Shown here one piece after another: positions 33,311 to 42,728 of a stretch of 64,000 nt of DNA (the stretch's first letter is position 1; each line of letters opens with the position of its first letter). This DNA comes from Boudabousia marimammalium (GTDB lineage Bacteria; Actinomycetota; Actinomycetes; Actinomycetales; Actinomycetaceae), in the NCBI RefSeq assembly GCF_001936115.1, contig NZ_MPDM01000003.1, forward strand, positions 124,386 to 188,385. Reading direction: 5' to 3'. The notes under the pieces were generated by a model that worked only from the letters and a program-made list of their open reading frames with translations, ran no database searches and was not told the DNA's origin. Made by a program: the position numbers and the translations under genes.

Positions 33311-33748
33311 TTATTTCTTAAGTTCAGAGCCGGTCTCAGCAATAAGTGCTGACCGCAAATCATCTACGCGTCCCTGGTACTGAGACTTCGCGTCCGCGAG
33401 CTTGATTTGACGCTTGAGCAGAGACTGAGCGGAGTAAGAGAATGCATTAAGTTTGATCAATGGGGAGCCGACTGATGCAGCTACTAGCGCTGAAATGGCG
33501 GAAATATCTTGGGCCGTGTGGCTAGCCGAAGTCGTGACCACATCAATTTTCTCAATTTGCTCGGTGGCTGCCTGCAGTGTGGTGGTCGCCTCACGCACAG
33601 TCGCGTCCGCAGAGGCAGTTAGTCGTACTACAGACTCTGAAGTATGTCTAAAAGTTCGCCCTAACTGGTACAGAGGGTAGGCCAAAGCCAGAACCAAAAT
33701 AACGAATGCAATTGCTGCAATCATGGATGCGATATCGGTCCAGGTCAT
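33311..33748 (-). CDS. DUF948 membrane-anchored protein
   Basis: A 145-residue protein with one N-terminal membrane helix (residues about 6-28, IASMIAAIAFVILVLALAYPLYQ), then a long Ala- and Thr-rich helical region likely to form a coiled coil. This is the DUF948 pattern. DUF948 genes stand upstream of alaS in many actinobacteria, with unknown role. The ATG has AAGGAG about 6 bases upstream. Confidence 0.85.
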   Translation of the reverse strand: MTWTDIASMIAAIAFVILVLALAYPLYQLGRTFRHTSESVVRLTASADATVREATTTLQAATEQIEKIDVVTTSASHTAQDISAISALVAASVGSPLIKLNAFSYSAQSLLKRQIKLADAKSQYQGRVDDLRSALIAETGSELKK

Positions 33749-33790
33749 GGTTTCTCCTTAGTATTAGTGAATCGAGAACAATTATATATC

Positions 33791-33825
33791 AATCGACCCC
33801 GAGGCAGAGCACCTCGGGGTCGATT
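33791..33825. terminator. Terminator downstream of rpsD
   Basis: A 14-base perfect stem, AATCGACCCCGAGG with CCTCGGGGTCGATT, around a 7-base loop. It begins 20 bases after the rpsD stop. On the minus strand an AT-rich tract (GATATATAATTG) follows, which also holds a TATAAT that could serve the next gene. Confidence 0.8.
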
Positions 33826-33845
33826 ATGAAAGTCACACAGACAAA

Positions 33846-34469
33846 TTAGCGTGAGTAGTATTCAACAACCATCTGCACGTCACAAGTGATCGGAACCTCG
33901 TCACGCTTGGGACGACGAAGCAGGGAGAAGGTCAACTTCTCAAGGTTCACGTCAAGGTAATCAGGCACTGCGGGGAGCACGTCACGGTGTTCACCAGCGG
34001 CAGCAATCTGGAAAGGAACCATGGTCTGAGACTTGGGCTTAACCATGACAACCTGGCCCGGCTTGATGCGGTATGAGGGGCGGTCGACGATGTGTCCATC
34101 GACGAGGATGTGACGGTGCACAACTGCCTGACGGGCCTGAGCAGAGGTGCGAGCGAAGCCTGCACGCAATACCAAAGCATCCAAACGCATTTCAAGGAGC
34201 TCAACCAAGTTCTCACCGGTCAAACCCTCGGTACGACGAGCTTCTTCGAAGACGCGCACTAGCTGTGCTTCACGAATATTGTACTGAGCGCGTAGACGTT
34301 GCTTTTCCTTCAGACGAATAGCGTAATCAGATTCGCTACGCTTGCGTGCACGGCCGTGCTCACCAGGACCGTAAGGACGCTTTTCAAAGTAGCGAACAGC
34401 CTTCGGTGTCAACGGGATACCGAGGGCGCGGGAGAGTCGAACCTGTCGACGGGTGCGGCTAATTGCCAT
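33846..34469 (-). CDS. rpsD: 30S ribosomal protein S4
   Basis: A 207-residue primary 16S rRNA-binding protein. The N-terminus is AISRTRRQVRLSRALG, and the S4 domain lies at about residues 96-160 (MRLDALVLRAGFARTSAQARQAVVHRHILVDG). It lacks the zinc-binding cysteines of the C-plus type. The ATG at 34469 has AGGAAGG 8-9 bases upstream. The longer frame from 34508 covers the leader. It is monocistronic here, away from the alpha operon, as is usual for stand-alone rpsD with its own leader. Confidence 0.97.
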   Translation of the reverse strand: MAISRTRRQVRLSRALGIPLTPKAVRYFEKRPYGPGEHGRARKRSESDYAIRLKEKQRLRAQYNIREAQLVRVFEEARRTEGLTGENLVELLEMRLDALVLRAGFARTSAQARQAVVHRHILVDGHIVDRPSYRIKPGQVVMVKPKSQTMVPFQIAAAGEHRDVLPAVPDYLDVNLEKLTFSLLRRPKRDEVPITCDVQMVVEYYSR

Positions 34470-34505
34470 AATAATTTGTACCTTCCTGTACGAATCGTAA
34501 TCGTT

Positions 34506-34523
34506 CATTCACGACTGTGAATG
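34506..34523. repeat. Inverted repeat in the rpsD leader
   Basis: CATTCAC, four bases, GTGAATG: a perfect 7-base stem 37 bases upstream of the rpsD start. Other short repeats (AGCC with GGCT near 34530-34545) lie beside it. S4 often controls its own leader, but the fold here does not match a leader family I can recognise by eye. Confidence 0.45.
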
Positions 34524-34592
34524 GGATCAGCCTCATTCGGGCTAAGACCCCAGGTGTGTCTGGGCAGTAATCTACCCAAGCACCCAGCTATT

Positions 34593-35927
34593 CTAATCTA
34601 CTTCACGTAGTTGTCGCACCCTCTGCATGCGTTGCGTGACATGTTTCTCAAATCCTCGTTGAGTCGGCTGATAGTACTCGGCATCAGATATCTCTTCTGG
34701 AAGGTATGTCTGCGGCGCTACGGCATGAGGATAGTCATGGGCATACAGATACGGGGTTCCATCTTTGCTATCTCTTGGCCGGTGAGTATCTCGCAAATAT
34801 TCGGGAATCGGCGGAACCTTACCAGAATGAACATCTTCAAGTGCTCGATTAATAGCCAAATAAGCCGCGTTCGATTTGGGTGCAACCGCAACAGCGATCG
34901 CGGCTTCAGCCAAGATTATTCGCGCTTCAGGCATCCCCACGATAGCAACGGCCTGTGCCGCAGCTGTGGCAGTATTCAACACACTGGGGTCCGCCAAACC
35001 AACTTCCTCGGCAGCTGCAATCATAATCCGGCGCGCAATAAATCTAGGGTCCTCCCCCGCTGCAATCATGCGGGCCAAATAGTGCACTGCGGCTTGCGGG
35101 TCTGATCCTCGCATCGACTTAATAAAGGCGGAAATCACATCGTAATGTTGGTCGATATCGTAACGCAGCGCGGCACTAGCTGTGACCGTTTCCAACAACT
35201 CTAACGAGAGAGGAGCTCCTTGATCCTTCGCCGTATTGGCTGCCGCCTCTAAGATGGTCAAGGCTTTTCTGGCATCCCCTCCGGCCAGCGTAGCAATTTG
35301 TGTAATCACAGCTAGGGATACCTCTACCTGCCCAGCAAGACCACGAGAATCCTCAACAGCGCGCAACAGCAAACTCTGAATGTCAGTCTGCGTCAGCGAC
35401 TCTAATGTCACCATAATAGAGCGAGAAAGCAAAGGGGAGATCACAGAGAAGACTGGATTTTCTGTAGTGGCAGCGATCAAGATGACCCATCGATTCTCGA
35501 CTGCTGGTAAGAGTGCATCTTGTTGAGCCTTGGAGAAACGGTGAATTTCATCGATGAATAACACTGTCGCCTTACTATGGGATACGAGGGCTCGTTTCGC
35601 GTCTGCCACGACTGCTCTAATATCCTTAACGCCCGCCGATACGGCACTTAGCTCTACAAAATTCCATTGGCGCGAGGCGGCAACTAGATATGCGAGGGTT
35701 GTCTTACCCGTGCCCGGAGGTCCCCACAGGATAACGGAGCTGGGCGACTCAAATCCTTCCCGAGGATGGACCAATTGGTACAACGGAGTGCCTGATTTAA
35801 TCGCAGATGATTGCCCAACCACCTCTTCTAGAGTGGTGGGCCGCATCCGGACAGCGAGCGGGGCATGCAGATTCTCAGGCGTGCCATCGGCCTTCTCTAA
35901 TTGGTTCTCAAATAAGTCCACTCCCAC
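34593..35927 (-). CDS. rarA: Replication-associated recombination protein A (RarA/MgsA AAA+ ATPase)
   Basis: A 444-residue AAA+ ATPase related to clamp loaders that acts at stalled forks. Walker A is GPPGTGKTTL and Walker B FIDEIHRF, followed by the sensor region ATTENPVFSVISPLLSR. The tetramerisation domain at the C-terminus contains YLPEEISDAEYYQPTQRGFE. GTG start. It ends 124 bases before the rpsD start and diverges from the MMPL-like gene at 36006. Confidence 0.95.
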   Translation of the reverse strand: MGVDLFENQLEKADGTPENLHAPLAVRMRPTTLEEVVGQSSAIKSGTPLYQLVHPREGFESPSSVILWGPPGTGKTTLAYLVAASRQWNFVELSAVSAGVKDIRAVVADAKRALVSHSKATVLFIDEIHRFSKAQQDALLPAVENRWVILIAATTENPVFSVISPLLSRSIMVTLESLTQTDIQSLLLRAVEDSRGLAGQVEVSLAVITQIATLAGGDARKALTILEAAANTAKDQGAPLSLELLETVTASAALRYDIDQHYDVISAFIKSMRGSDPQAAVHYLARMIAAGEDPRFIARRIMIAAAEEVGLADPSVLNTATAAAQAVAIVGMPEARIILAEAAIAVAVAPKSNAAYLAINRALEDVHSGKVPPIPEYLRDTHRPRDSKDGTPYLYAHDYPHAVAPQTYLPEEISDAEYYQPTQRGFEKHVTQRMQRVRQLREVD

Positions 35928-36005
35928 AGTTTAGCCTTCTATTCTCAACTTGGCTGTTGGGTAATCCCGAAGAGAGCACAGACAATTAATGGCACAATAG
36001 GTGAT

Positions 36006-38465
36006 GTGAAGAAGATGTTTTTGACCCGACTATACGAAAAGCATCGTATGCTTACTGCTTTGTTTTTCGTACTTGCCACCGCGATGATTCTGACCTTATC
36101 AACCGGTTTGGGACTTGGTAACTTGGTGTCGCGAACGGTTCCGGCTGCAGAAAAGGCGCAAACTGCGCAGGTGCACAGGGCTGAAGCGATGCTCGCTGAA
36201 ACTGGCGAGTCTGACAACTTGACTGCTTTGCTGGTTGAAGGCATCGCGATTGATGAGACCGAGGTCGCCGCCCGTGTCGGGGAGCTCTATGCTGGCTTCC
36301 GCTCGGACCTCGAACAGAAGCTGGCGCTACAACCTCGGGTGGAGCTTTTAGACCCATTCTTGTTCGATCAAGACTCAAGTGACTCTTTAAGTAATCCTTT
36401 GATTGGAAACCGCGGTCGCTCCTTTATCATCTTGATTGCACCTACCAATGACCATACCCCAGCCGAGTTGGAAGCCATCGACATAATGGTGGAGTCCACC
36501 CTGAATCACTTTATTCAGAAGTTGAAACAAGCATTTCCTGAAGTCAGGGTCTCATTGAGTTCTGATTCTCATGCCAATGAGGTGGCTCAGGCGAACACTC
36601 TTCGGGCAACTAGTGCGATTGTGCTCTTGGCCTGGCTACTATCTATCATGGGCTTCTATATTTCAACCCGCCGACCTGCCGCAGCTTTAGCCGGTTCGCT
36701 CTCAGTAATTGCTGCCGGATTATCCGGTCTATTTGTTTCTTGGGTCGGCACTTTCATAGTTTCCTATCCGGTACATTTGGTTCCTGTAGTCGCTCTTGGG
36801 TCGACTACTTTAGGGATTATTATCACCGCTATTGTCCACACTGTAGACTCCCATCGACTACATCGCGCGGGACGCCTCGGGAAGGCCCTTTTAGTTCCGC
36901 TTTCCGAAAGAATGGAAGACCTCGAAGAGGAAAGAGTTTCGCAGTTTGCTAAACGAGTACGGGCTTCCCGTCTGATTATGCTCGTGAGTTTTTTGGTTCC
37001 AGCAGTAACTTTCCTGCTTGCTTTCGCGGTTCCTCTTCTGCATGTGCGGATCTTCGCTCTCACCATGCTGGCAACCACCGCTTTGATTTGGCATCTCGCA
37101 GTGCTCTTAACCCCTGGCGTGCAACTCACTCTCGAGCATTATTTCTCCTCTCATGCCGATGTTGACCGTCCCACTGGAGTGCTCTCAAAAATCGAAATCG
37201 CGAAAGCGGGCGGCAAACCAACGCTTAGTTGGTTTGAGAGGGCTGAACAGTACCTCAACGTCACATACTTAGATACCGCATTTTCTAAGAATATGGGAGC
37301 TCCAGCTATAGCAGCCATCATTCTGCTGTTGACATGTCTACCTTGGGCTCTGCTCTCTCCAAAAGCTTCCTCTTCAGCTGAGCTGTCGAATGCAACCGAT
37401 ATTGTGCACTTTCAGTCCGTAGCCCAAGAGAATTATCCTTCCTTGAGCTCTCCCGCATTTTCTGTAGTTGCTAAGAGCTCCCCCTCGCAGCTACAACACT
37501 GGGCTGACCAGGTTGCCTCCAAGAGCAGCTTGCTCAAATTAGTTTCTTCCGCTATTACGGTAGGGAATGAAAAATTCGCTACCGTTGACTTCGATTTTCA
37601 AGTCGCAAATCCCACCTACACAGAGCAAAGCGAAGCCTTTAAAGACTTGGCGGAAGAAGAGAGCGAAGTTGAACACGCTGTCTATTCTGAAACTAGCCGG
37701 AATATACAGGTAATTGATGCCACCATAGAAAGCCTAGTCTGGCTAATACCCTTGATGGTGCTCGTTGCGGCCCTTGCCCTCTATCTCCTGTTCGGAAACC
37801 TCCTGATGACCACAATCCAGCTGGTCACAGGGCTTTTAATGTCTGCTGCCAGCATCGGCTTGGCCATCCTGATTTCAAGCTCTGGTTTCTTAACACTTCT
37901 GCCAGGCGTTGGATTCAATGTGAAGCTGGATGTCACCGGTCTAGTGATTGGCAGTTTCCTCTCTGTAGTCGTAATCGCCGTTGTCCTGCTAGAACCCCAT
38001 GTGATGAGTCGCCCCGCCACTTCAAGAGCAGTTTGGCTAGTGGTTGGTGCTGGCGGAATCGTAGCCCTATTTAGCGGCCAGCTAGTCGCTGCGACAATTG
38101 GTCTGCTCCTGATTAATACGATTATCGTGACCATGCTGGGCACACTTTTGATTATTCCGCAGATGCTGTTCCTCGCTTCGAAACCAGATAGCAAGCTACG
38201 AGCACGCAACTCGCAGATTTCAAAACTACATTCACATACCCGCACCTATCTGCACCGACTGTTCGACGCTGCACCGTATAGAGAACACAGGCAAAACTCC
38301 GATGTCAACGCGGAGCAAATACCCGTCAAGGCTACTGATACTCCCCCACCGGCTGAAAATGACGGATTGTCCCCGACAGAAAAATCTCGGCAGATGCTCA
38401 GTCGTGTCCGTCATCGCCGAAGGCGCAATCTAACTGCAGAAAATGCGCAACCACAATCCGATTAG
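36006..38465 (+). CDS. MMPL/RND-like membrane protein
   Basis: An 819-residue protein with two similar halves. Each half has one membrane helix, an extracellular domain, then a block of about five membrane helices. This is the plan of RND and MMPL transporters. The first block is at about residues 195-370, the second at about 575-730. The C-terminal 90 residues are soluble and basic (RVRHRRRRN). The usual GTDY motif of MMPL proton relay is not evident, so function is open. The GTG at 36006 has weak support. ATG at 36015 is an alternative. It stands alone between divergent and convergent genes. Confidence 0.6.
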   Translation: MKKMFLTRLYEKHRMLTALFFVLATAMILTLSTGLGLGNLVSRTVPAAEKAQTAQVHRAEAMLAETGESDNLTALLVEGIAIDETEVAARVGELYAGFRSDLEQKLALQPRVELLDPFLFDQDSSDSLSNPLIGNRGRSFIILIAPTNDHTPAELEAIDIMVESTLNHFIQKLKQAFPEVRVSLSSDSHANEVAQANTLRATSAIVLLAWLLSIMGFYISTRRPAAALAGSLSVIAAGLSGLFVSWVGTFIVSYPVHLVPVVALGSTTLGIIITAIVHTVDSHRLHRAGRLGKALLVPLSERMEDLEEERVSQFAKRVRASRLIMLVSFLVPAVTFLLAFAVPLLHVRIFALTMLATTALIWHLAVLLTPGVQLTLEHYFSSHADVDRPTGVLSKIEIAKAGGKPTLSWFERAEQYLNVTYLDTAFSKNMGAPAIAAIILLLTCLPWALLSPKASSSAELSNATDIVHFQSVAQENYPSLSSPAFSVVAKSSPSQLQHWADQVASKSSLLKLVSSAITVGNEKFATVDFDFQVANPTYTEQSEAFKDLAEEESEVEHAVYSETSRNIQVIDATIESLVWLIPLMVLVAALALYLLFGNLLMTTIQLVTGLLMSAASIGLAILISSSGFLTLLPGVGFNVKLDVTGLVIGSFLSVVVIAVVLLEPHVMSRPATSRAVWLVVGAGGIVALFSGQLVAATIGLLLINTIIVTMLGTLLIIPQMLFLASKPDSKLRARNSQISKLHSHTRTYLHRLFDAAPYREHRQNSDVNAEQIPVKATDTPPPAENDGLSPTEKSRQMLSRVRHRRRRNLTAENAQPQSD

Positions 38466-38494
38466 GCGGAAACTGCAGCTGAATCAGAAGAGTA

Positions 38495-39118
38495 TTAGTT
38501 CTCAAAAAGCTGGTAGTCTCCCGCTCCCTTACGGGTAATACTGGGCGGCGTGACAGTCATATCAATTACGCTAGTTGGTTCGGTCGAACTAACGGGGCCA
38601 TCTACCACTGCGTCCAAAAGATGACCCAGTTCGTCCTGGACTTTCCACCCTTCCGATTCAGGTTGATCGTTTCCGGGAAGAATCAAAGAAGACGACATAA
38701 TGGGCTCACCCATTGCTTCCACAATGGCAAGCGCAATCGTATGCTTAGGAATTCTCACGCCAACAGTTTTCTTCTTTGGGTTTAGCATCACTCGAGGAAT
38801 CTCCTTTCGTCCTTCAACGATAAAGGTGTAAGGCCCTGGGGTTAGATGCTTGATAGTTCTAAAGGCAGAATTGTCAATCCAAACGAGCTGTCCCAACTGC
38901 GCAAACTCGGCGCAAACCAGGGTGAAGTCGTGCTTATCTCCCACTTGGCGAATGGCCCTGATCCGGTCCAAACCTGTCTTATTCCCCAAGGCACATGCTA
39001 ACGCATATCCCGAGTCAGTTGGATAAGCAATCAGCCCATCCGATTTCAGAATCTGAACAATCCGATCAAGGAGCCTGGGTTGCGGGTTATCTGGATGCAA
39101 TTCAATAAAACTAGACAT
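38495..39118 (-). CDS. Sua5/YciO/YrdC-family protein
   Basis: A 207-residue YrdC-like domain protein. The nucleotide-binding region reads GLIAYPTDSGYALACALGN, then RIRAIRQVGDKHDFTLVC, and PGPYTFIVEG and VGVRIPKH follow. Sua5 and YrdC make threonylcarbamoyl-AMP for tRNA t6A. The spacing, with KHDFTL in place of KRP, points to the YciO branch, which may not have that role. The ATG at 39118 begins SSFIELHP. It has no ribosome site but a promoter 7 bases away, so the mRNA is probably leaderless. Confidence 0.85.
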   Translation of the reverse strand: MSSFIELHPDNPQPRLLDRIVQILKSDGLIAYPTDSGYALACALGNKTGLDRIRAIRQVGDKHDFTLVCAEFAQLGQLVWIDNSAFRTIKHLTPGPYTFIVEGRKEIPRVMLNPKKKTVGVRIPKHTIALAIVEAMGEPIMSSSLILPGNDQPESEGWKVQDELGHLLDAVVDGPVSSTEPTSVIDMTVTPPSITRKGAGDYQLFEN

Positions 39119-39124
39119 ACCCCC

Positions 39125-39153
39125 ATTGTGCCGCAGGACACATTCAATGTCTA
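39125..39153 (-). promoter_or_regulatory. Promoter for a leaderless Sua5/YciO transcript
   Basis: On the minus strand TAGACA (39148-39153), 17 bases, then CACAAT (39125-39130). Six bases separate the -10 box from the ATG, so transcription would start at or next to the start codon. Leaderless mRNAs are frequent in actinobacteria. Confidence 0.55.
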
Positions 39154-39177
39154 GCACTTTGACCTACCCATATGCAA

Positions 39178-39210
39178 GAGTGGCGACCAGCTCAAAGCTG
39201 GTCGCCACTC
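39178..39210. terminator. Terminator downstream of aspS
   Basis: A 15-base perfect stem, GAGTGGCGACCAGCT with its complement, around a 3-base loop. It lies 17 bases after the aspS stop. On the minus strand CTTGCATATG follows, so the T-tract is poor, but the stem is very stable. Confidence 0.8.
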
Positions 39211-39227
39211 TAACTACTACAGAAATC

Positions 39228-41009
39228 CTACTCTTCGTCTTCGTTAGGGACGAAATCGACTCCGGCTTCCTTACGCTGCTCATCCGTAATCGGGGCGGGA
39301 GCATCCGTCAAAGGATCCCAACCTGCACCAATCTTCGGGAAAGCAATCACGTCACGGATTGAAGGAGCTTTAGTCAGCAAGCTAACCACCCGGTCCCAAC
39401 CGAAGGCGATGCCGCCGTGAGGGGGTGCACCAAACTTAAACGCATCAAGGAGGAACCCAAACTTTTCTTGAGCCTCTTCCTCACCAATCCCCATCACTTT
39501 GAAGACCCGCTCCTGCACGTCACGACGGTGAATACGGATAGAACCGCCACCAATCTCGTTACCGTTGCACACGATATCGTATGCGTAGGCAAGAGCGTTA
39601 CCGGGATCTTCTTCGAAACGATCAATCCACTCCGGAGTCGGAGAAGTAAAGGCATGGTGAACCGCCGTCCAAGCTGAGTTACCCAGTGCGACGTCGCCTT
39701 CTTCCTCGGCCTCGTTGGTGGACTTGAACAAAGGTGCGTCCACGACCCAGACGAAAGACCATGCGTCCTCGTCAATCAGATTGCAACGACGACCAATCTC
39801 AAGACGCGCAGCGCCGAGGAGGTCACGGCTCGGCTGCGGCTTACCAGCAGCAAAGAAAATGCAATCGCCAGGCTGAGCGCCGGTAGCGGCGGCAAGACCG
39901 GACTTCTCTTCCTCGGAAATATTCTTCGCAACCGGACCACCCAAGGTGCCATCCTCGGCAATGGTGACATAGGCAAGGCCACGCGCCCCTCGAGCCTTGG
40001 CCCACTCCTGCCACTTATCAAAAGTACGACGAGGCTGGGAAGCACCACCGGGCATCACCACAGCGCCAACATAATCATTTTGGAACACGCGGAAAGGCGT
40101 ATTTACGAAAAACTCAGTCAAGTCAACAAGCTTCAAATCAAAGCGCAAATCGGGCTTATCTGAACCATACTGCTCCATCGCGTCGCGATAGGTCATGCGC
40201 GGAATCGGAAGCGGAATCTGGTAGTCAATCTCATTCCACATGGCGGCCAAAACTTTTTCCGCCAAGCCGATAACATCCTCTTGATCTACGAAAGACATCT
40301 CAATGTCAAGCTGCGTGAACTCAGGCTGCCTATCTGCACGGAAATCCTCATCACGGTAGCAACGAGCAATCTGATAGTAACGTTCCATACCGCCCACCAT
40401 CAGCAACTGCTTAAACAGCTGCGGGGATTGCGGGAGCGCGTACCAAGAACCCGGGTTCAAGCGAGCCGGCACCAAAAAGTCACGTGCACCCTCAGGGGTA
40501 GAACGGGTCAGGGTGGGGGTCTCAACCTCGCAGAAATCCTCAGCGTCCAAAACCTCACGGGTGGCGCGACCAATCGCCGACCGTAAACGTAACGCATGCT
40601 GCATGGAGGAACGCCGCAAATCTAGGTAGCGGTAGCGTAAACGTGCCTCTTCGCCTACCTTGCCAGAATCCTCGGCGTTATCAGAAACCTGGAACGGGAG
40701 TGCTGCCGCCTTATTTAAAATCTCCACTTCAGAGGCGATAATCTCAATCTCACCGGTAGGGAGATTCGGGTTCTCATTACCGTCCGGACGACGCTCAACA
40801 GTACCTACAACCTTGAGGACAAACTCGGCACGCAAATCATGCGCCCCATCCTCTTCACGAATAACCACCTGAGCGATGCCGGAAGCATCCCGAAGATCAA
40901 TAAACGCTACTCCACCGTGATCGCGTCGACGATCCAGCCAGCCAGTCAATGTTACTTCTTCGCCAATATTGGCAGCGGATAACGATCCGCAATGATGTGT
41001 ACGAAGCAC
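39228..41009 (-). CDS. aspS: Aspartyl-tRNA synthetase
   Basis: A 593-residue class II synthetase of the bacterial type. An N-terminal OB anticodon domain ([21 protein letters not shown]) precedes the catalytic core with [18 protein letters not shown]. The GAD insertion lies in the middle, and the C-terminal motif 3 is [14 protein letters not shown]. The GTG start (LRTHHCGS follows) has AAAGGA 7-8 bases upstream. Earlier in-frame codons from 41054 have none. It diverges from the MFS gene. Confidence 0.96.
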   Translation of the reverse strand: MLRTHHCGSLSAANIGEEVTLTGWLDRRRDHGGVAFIDLRDASGIAQVVIREEDGAHDLRAEFVLKVVGTVERRPDGNENPNLPTGEIEIIASEVEILNKAAALPFQVSDNAEDSGKVGEEARLRYRYLDLRRSSMQHALRLRSAIGRATREVLDAEDFCEVETPTLTRSTPEGARDFLVPARLNPGSWYALPQSPQLFKQLLMVGGMERYYQIARCYRDEDFRADRQPEFTQLDIEMSFVDQEDVIGLAEKVLAAMWNEIDYQIPLPIPRMTYRDAMEQYGSDKPDLRFDLKLVDLTEFFVNTPFRVFQNDYVGAVVMPGGASQPRRTFDKWQEWAKARGARGLAYVTIAEDGTLGGPVAKNISEEEKSGLAAATGAQPGDCIFFAAGKPQPSRDLLGAARLEIGRRCNLIDEDAWSFVWVVDAPLFKSTNEAEEEGDVALGNSAWTAVHHAFTSPTPEWIDRFEEDPGNALAYAYDIVCNGNEIGGGSIRIHRRDVQERVFKVMGIGEEEAQEKFGFLLDAFKFGAPPHGGIAFGWDRVVSLLTKAPSIRDVIAFPKIGAGWDPLTDAPAPITDEQRKEAGVDFVPNEDEE

Positions 41010-41189
41010 TCCATATTCCTTTCTATTGTCGCACCGCGAAACGAGCGGGCGCAAAGTTCATTCTAAACCCATCCGAAAACTTTCACAGCGCAAGCCCAAC
41101 TAAGCTAAAATTGTGTGTTACACCCCATCAACGGATTGCCTCGGCTATTCGTTGGACTTTTCTCCTATTTTCCGTGCACAATAAGGCCA

Positions 41190-42542
41190 ATGTCGAAAGA
41201 AACCACCTATCAACCGAGACTGGCGATTTTCCTGCTAGTTGGAGCCAGTATCTCCATTTGCTTTGCAGGTTTCGCCACCCTCGGTGTGACCACGATTCTG
41301 CCTTCCATTGCACGCAGTCTTCACGGTGAGGTCATGTACCCACTGGCGAATGGTATGGCCTTGGCCGGACAACTATTAGCCACCGCAGTCGCCGGAGCGT
41401 GGTGCGATGCCCGTGGCGCCTTGAAACCACTACTACTGGGTTTGGTCACTTTCGTACTGGGACTGTTGATCTGCGCTATTTCGCCTACCATGCTGGTCTT
41501 TATCATCGGCAGAACCCTACAGGGACTCGGCGGCGGCTTCTTGATGGTGTGCATGTACGTTCTGGTGGGAGCATTAGTCTCCCCACACCAGCGTCCTTTC
41601 TTCTTTGGCGTATTTGCCGGCGCGTGGGTTGTACCCGCACTGGTTGGGCCCTATATCGCGGGCGTAATCGACGGCTACTTCGGCTGGAGGGCGGTTTTCT
41701 ATATTCTGATTCCCGCAATCTTGTTGGCAGCCGCAATCTTGCTTCCGCTCCTAAGGCACGTGCCCAGAATGAATCAGGCGCTCACCATGCGCGCAAAGCG
41801 AACCATCAAGGCCGCCACTATCGCTTTCCTTTCGCTCACTGTGGCGCAGCTGGGATTCACCCTACCGATTTCTGGCGGAATGATCCTGGCCCTAGTCGCC
41901 CTGACTGTGCTGGTAGCTTCAATTCACCGTCTCTTCCCGGAAGGTACTTTACGTCTGCGCAAGGGGATTCCCTCAATGGTTGCTTCCCGCGGTTTAATCA
42001 ACGCGGGCTACGTCGCGACGGAGACTTTCATTCCGCTGATGTTAACTCAGGCTCACGGATGGTCAGTGAGGGATGCTGCCCTAGTGATTTCGGCTGGTTC
42101 TATCACTTGGGCGCTTGGCGCAGTTGTGCAGTCGAAGATCCAAAATGATAACCATCGCAGACATCTGCCCACTCTAGGAGGCATCCTTGCTGCGGCTGGT
42201 GGCCTAGCTACAGCAGCGGCGGCGTTCCCCATGGTTACACCATATATTTCTGTAGTCGGCTGGTGTATTAGTGCTTTTGGTGTGGGCCTGTCCTATCCAG
42301 CTCTTTCTGTCCTCGCCCTCGGCGCTGCACCGCCCGAGAAACACGGCTATATCTCTTCGAGTTTACAGCTGGCCGACAGCTTAGGCGGAGCGGCAGCGCT
42401 AACTATCATCACCTCCGCCTTTGCTTTCTTAGCCCATATGCCAGCCCCCGGTCCTTTGCTTCCTGCCATGTTGCTGGCAGTCTTGTTGGGGGCTCTAGCG
42501 GCCTGGGCGGGCAAGCGAATTGGTGCTCTTAAGGTTGTTTAA
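41190..42542 (+). CDS. MFS transporter
   Basis: A 450-residue major facilitator protein with about 13 hydrophobic segments. The loop 2-3 motif reads GAWCDARGALKPLLLGL, and TLQGLGGGFLMVCMYVLVGALV is typical of the drug-proton antiporter-2 (14-helix) branch. The substrate cannot be told. The ATG at 41190 (SKETTYQP follows) has AAGG 5 bases upstream. An earlier ATG at 41115 lies in an unlikely leader. Confidence 0.85.
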   Translation: MSKETTYQPRLAIFLLVGASISICFAGFATLGVTTILPSIARSLHGEVMYPLANGMALAGQLLATAVAGAWCDARGALKPLLLGLVTFVLGLLICAISPTMLVFIIGRTLQGLGGGFLMVCMYVLVGALVSPHQRPFFFGVFAGAWVVPALVGPYIAGVIDGYFGWRAVFYILIPAILLAAAILLPLLRHVPRMNQALTMRAKRTIKAATIAFLSLTVAQLGFTLPISGGMILALVALTVLVASIHRLFPEGTLRLRKGIPSMVASRGLINAGYVATETFIPLMLTQAHGWSVRDAALVISAGSITWALGAVVQSKIQNDNHRRHLPTLGGILAAAGGLATAAAAFPMVTPYISVVGWCISAFGVGLSYPALSVLALGAAPPEKHGYISSSLQLADSLGGAAALTIITSAFAFLAHMPAPGPLLPAMLLAVLLGALAAWAGKRIGALKVV

Positions 42543-42728
42543 CAACTGTTAGCTTCGTCCCTTAATCCGGCAACTTCATAGCTTTTACCGCCACTTTCTA
42601 GGATTTTCAAACTTCGGGTGAGCGATACCACGCGCGTTTATATTCACGTTCTGCCGCTACCCCTATAGGCTGAGTAGGTGGTGCGTTGTTTGTGCACCTG
42701 TTATTTATCTTCAACGATTGGTTATTTT

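Noticed and set aside
41399-42148. A 249-residue plus-strand frame inside the MFS gene
   Set aside because: It is a frame-shifted shadow of the transporter, with no recognisable motif.
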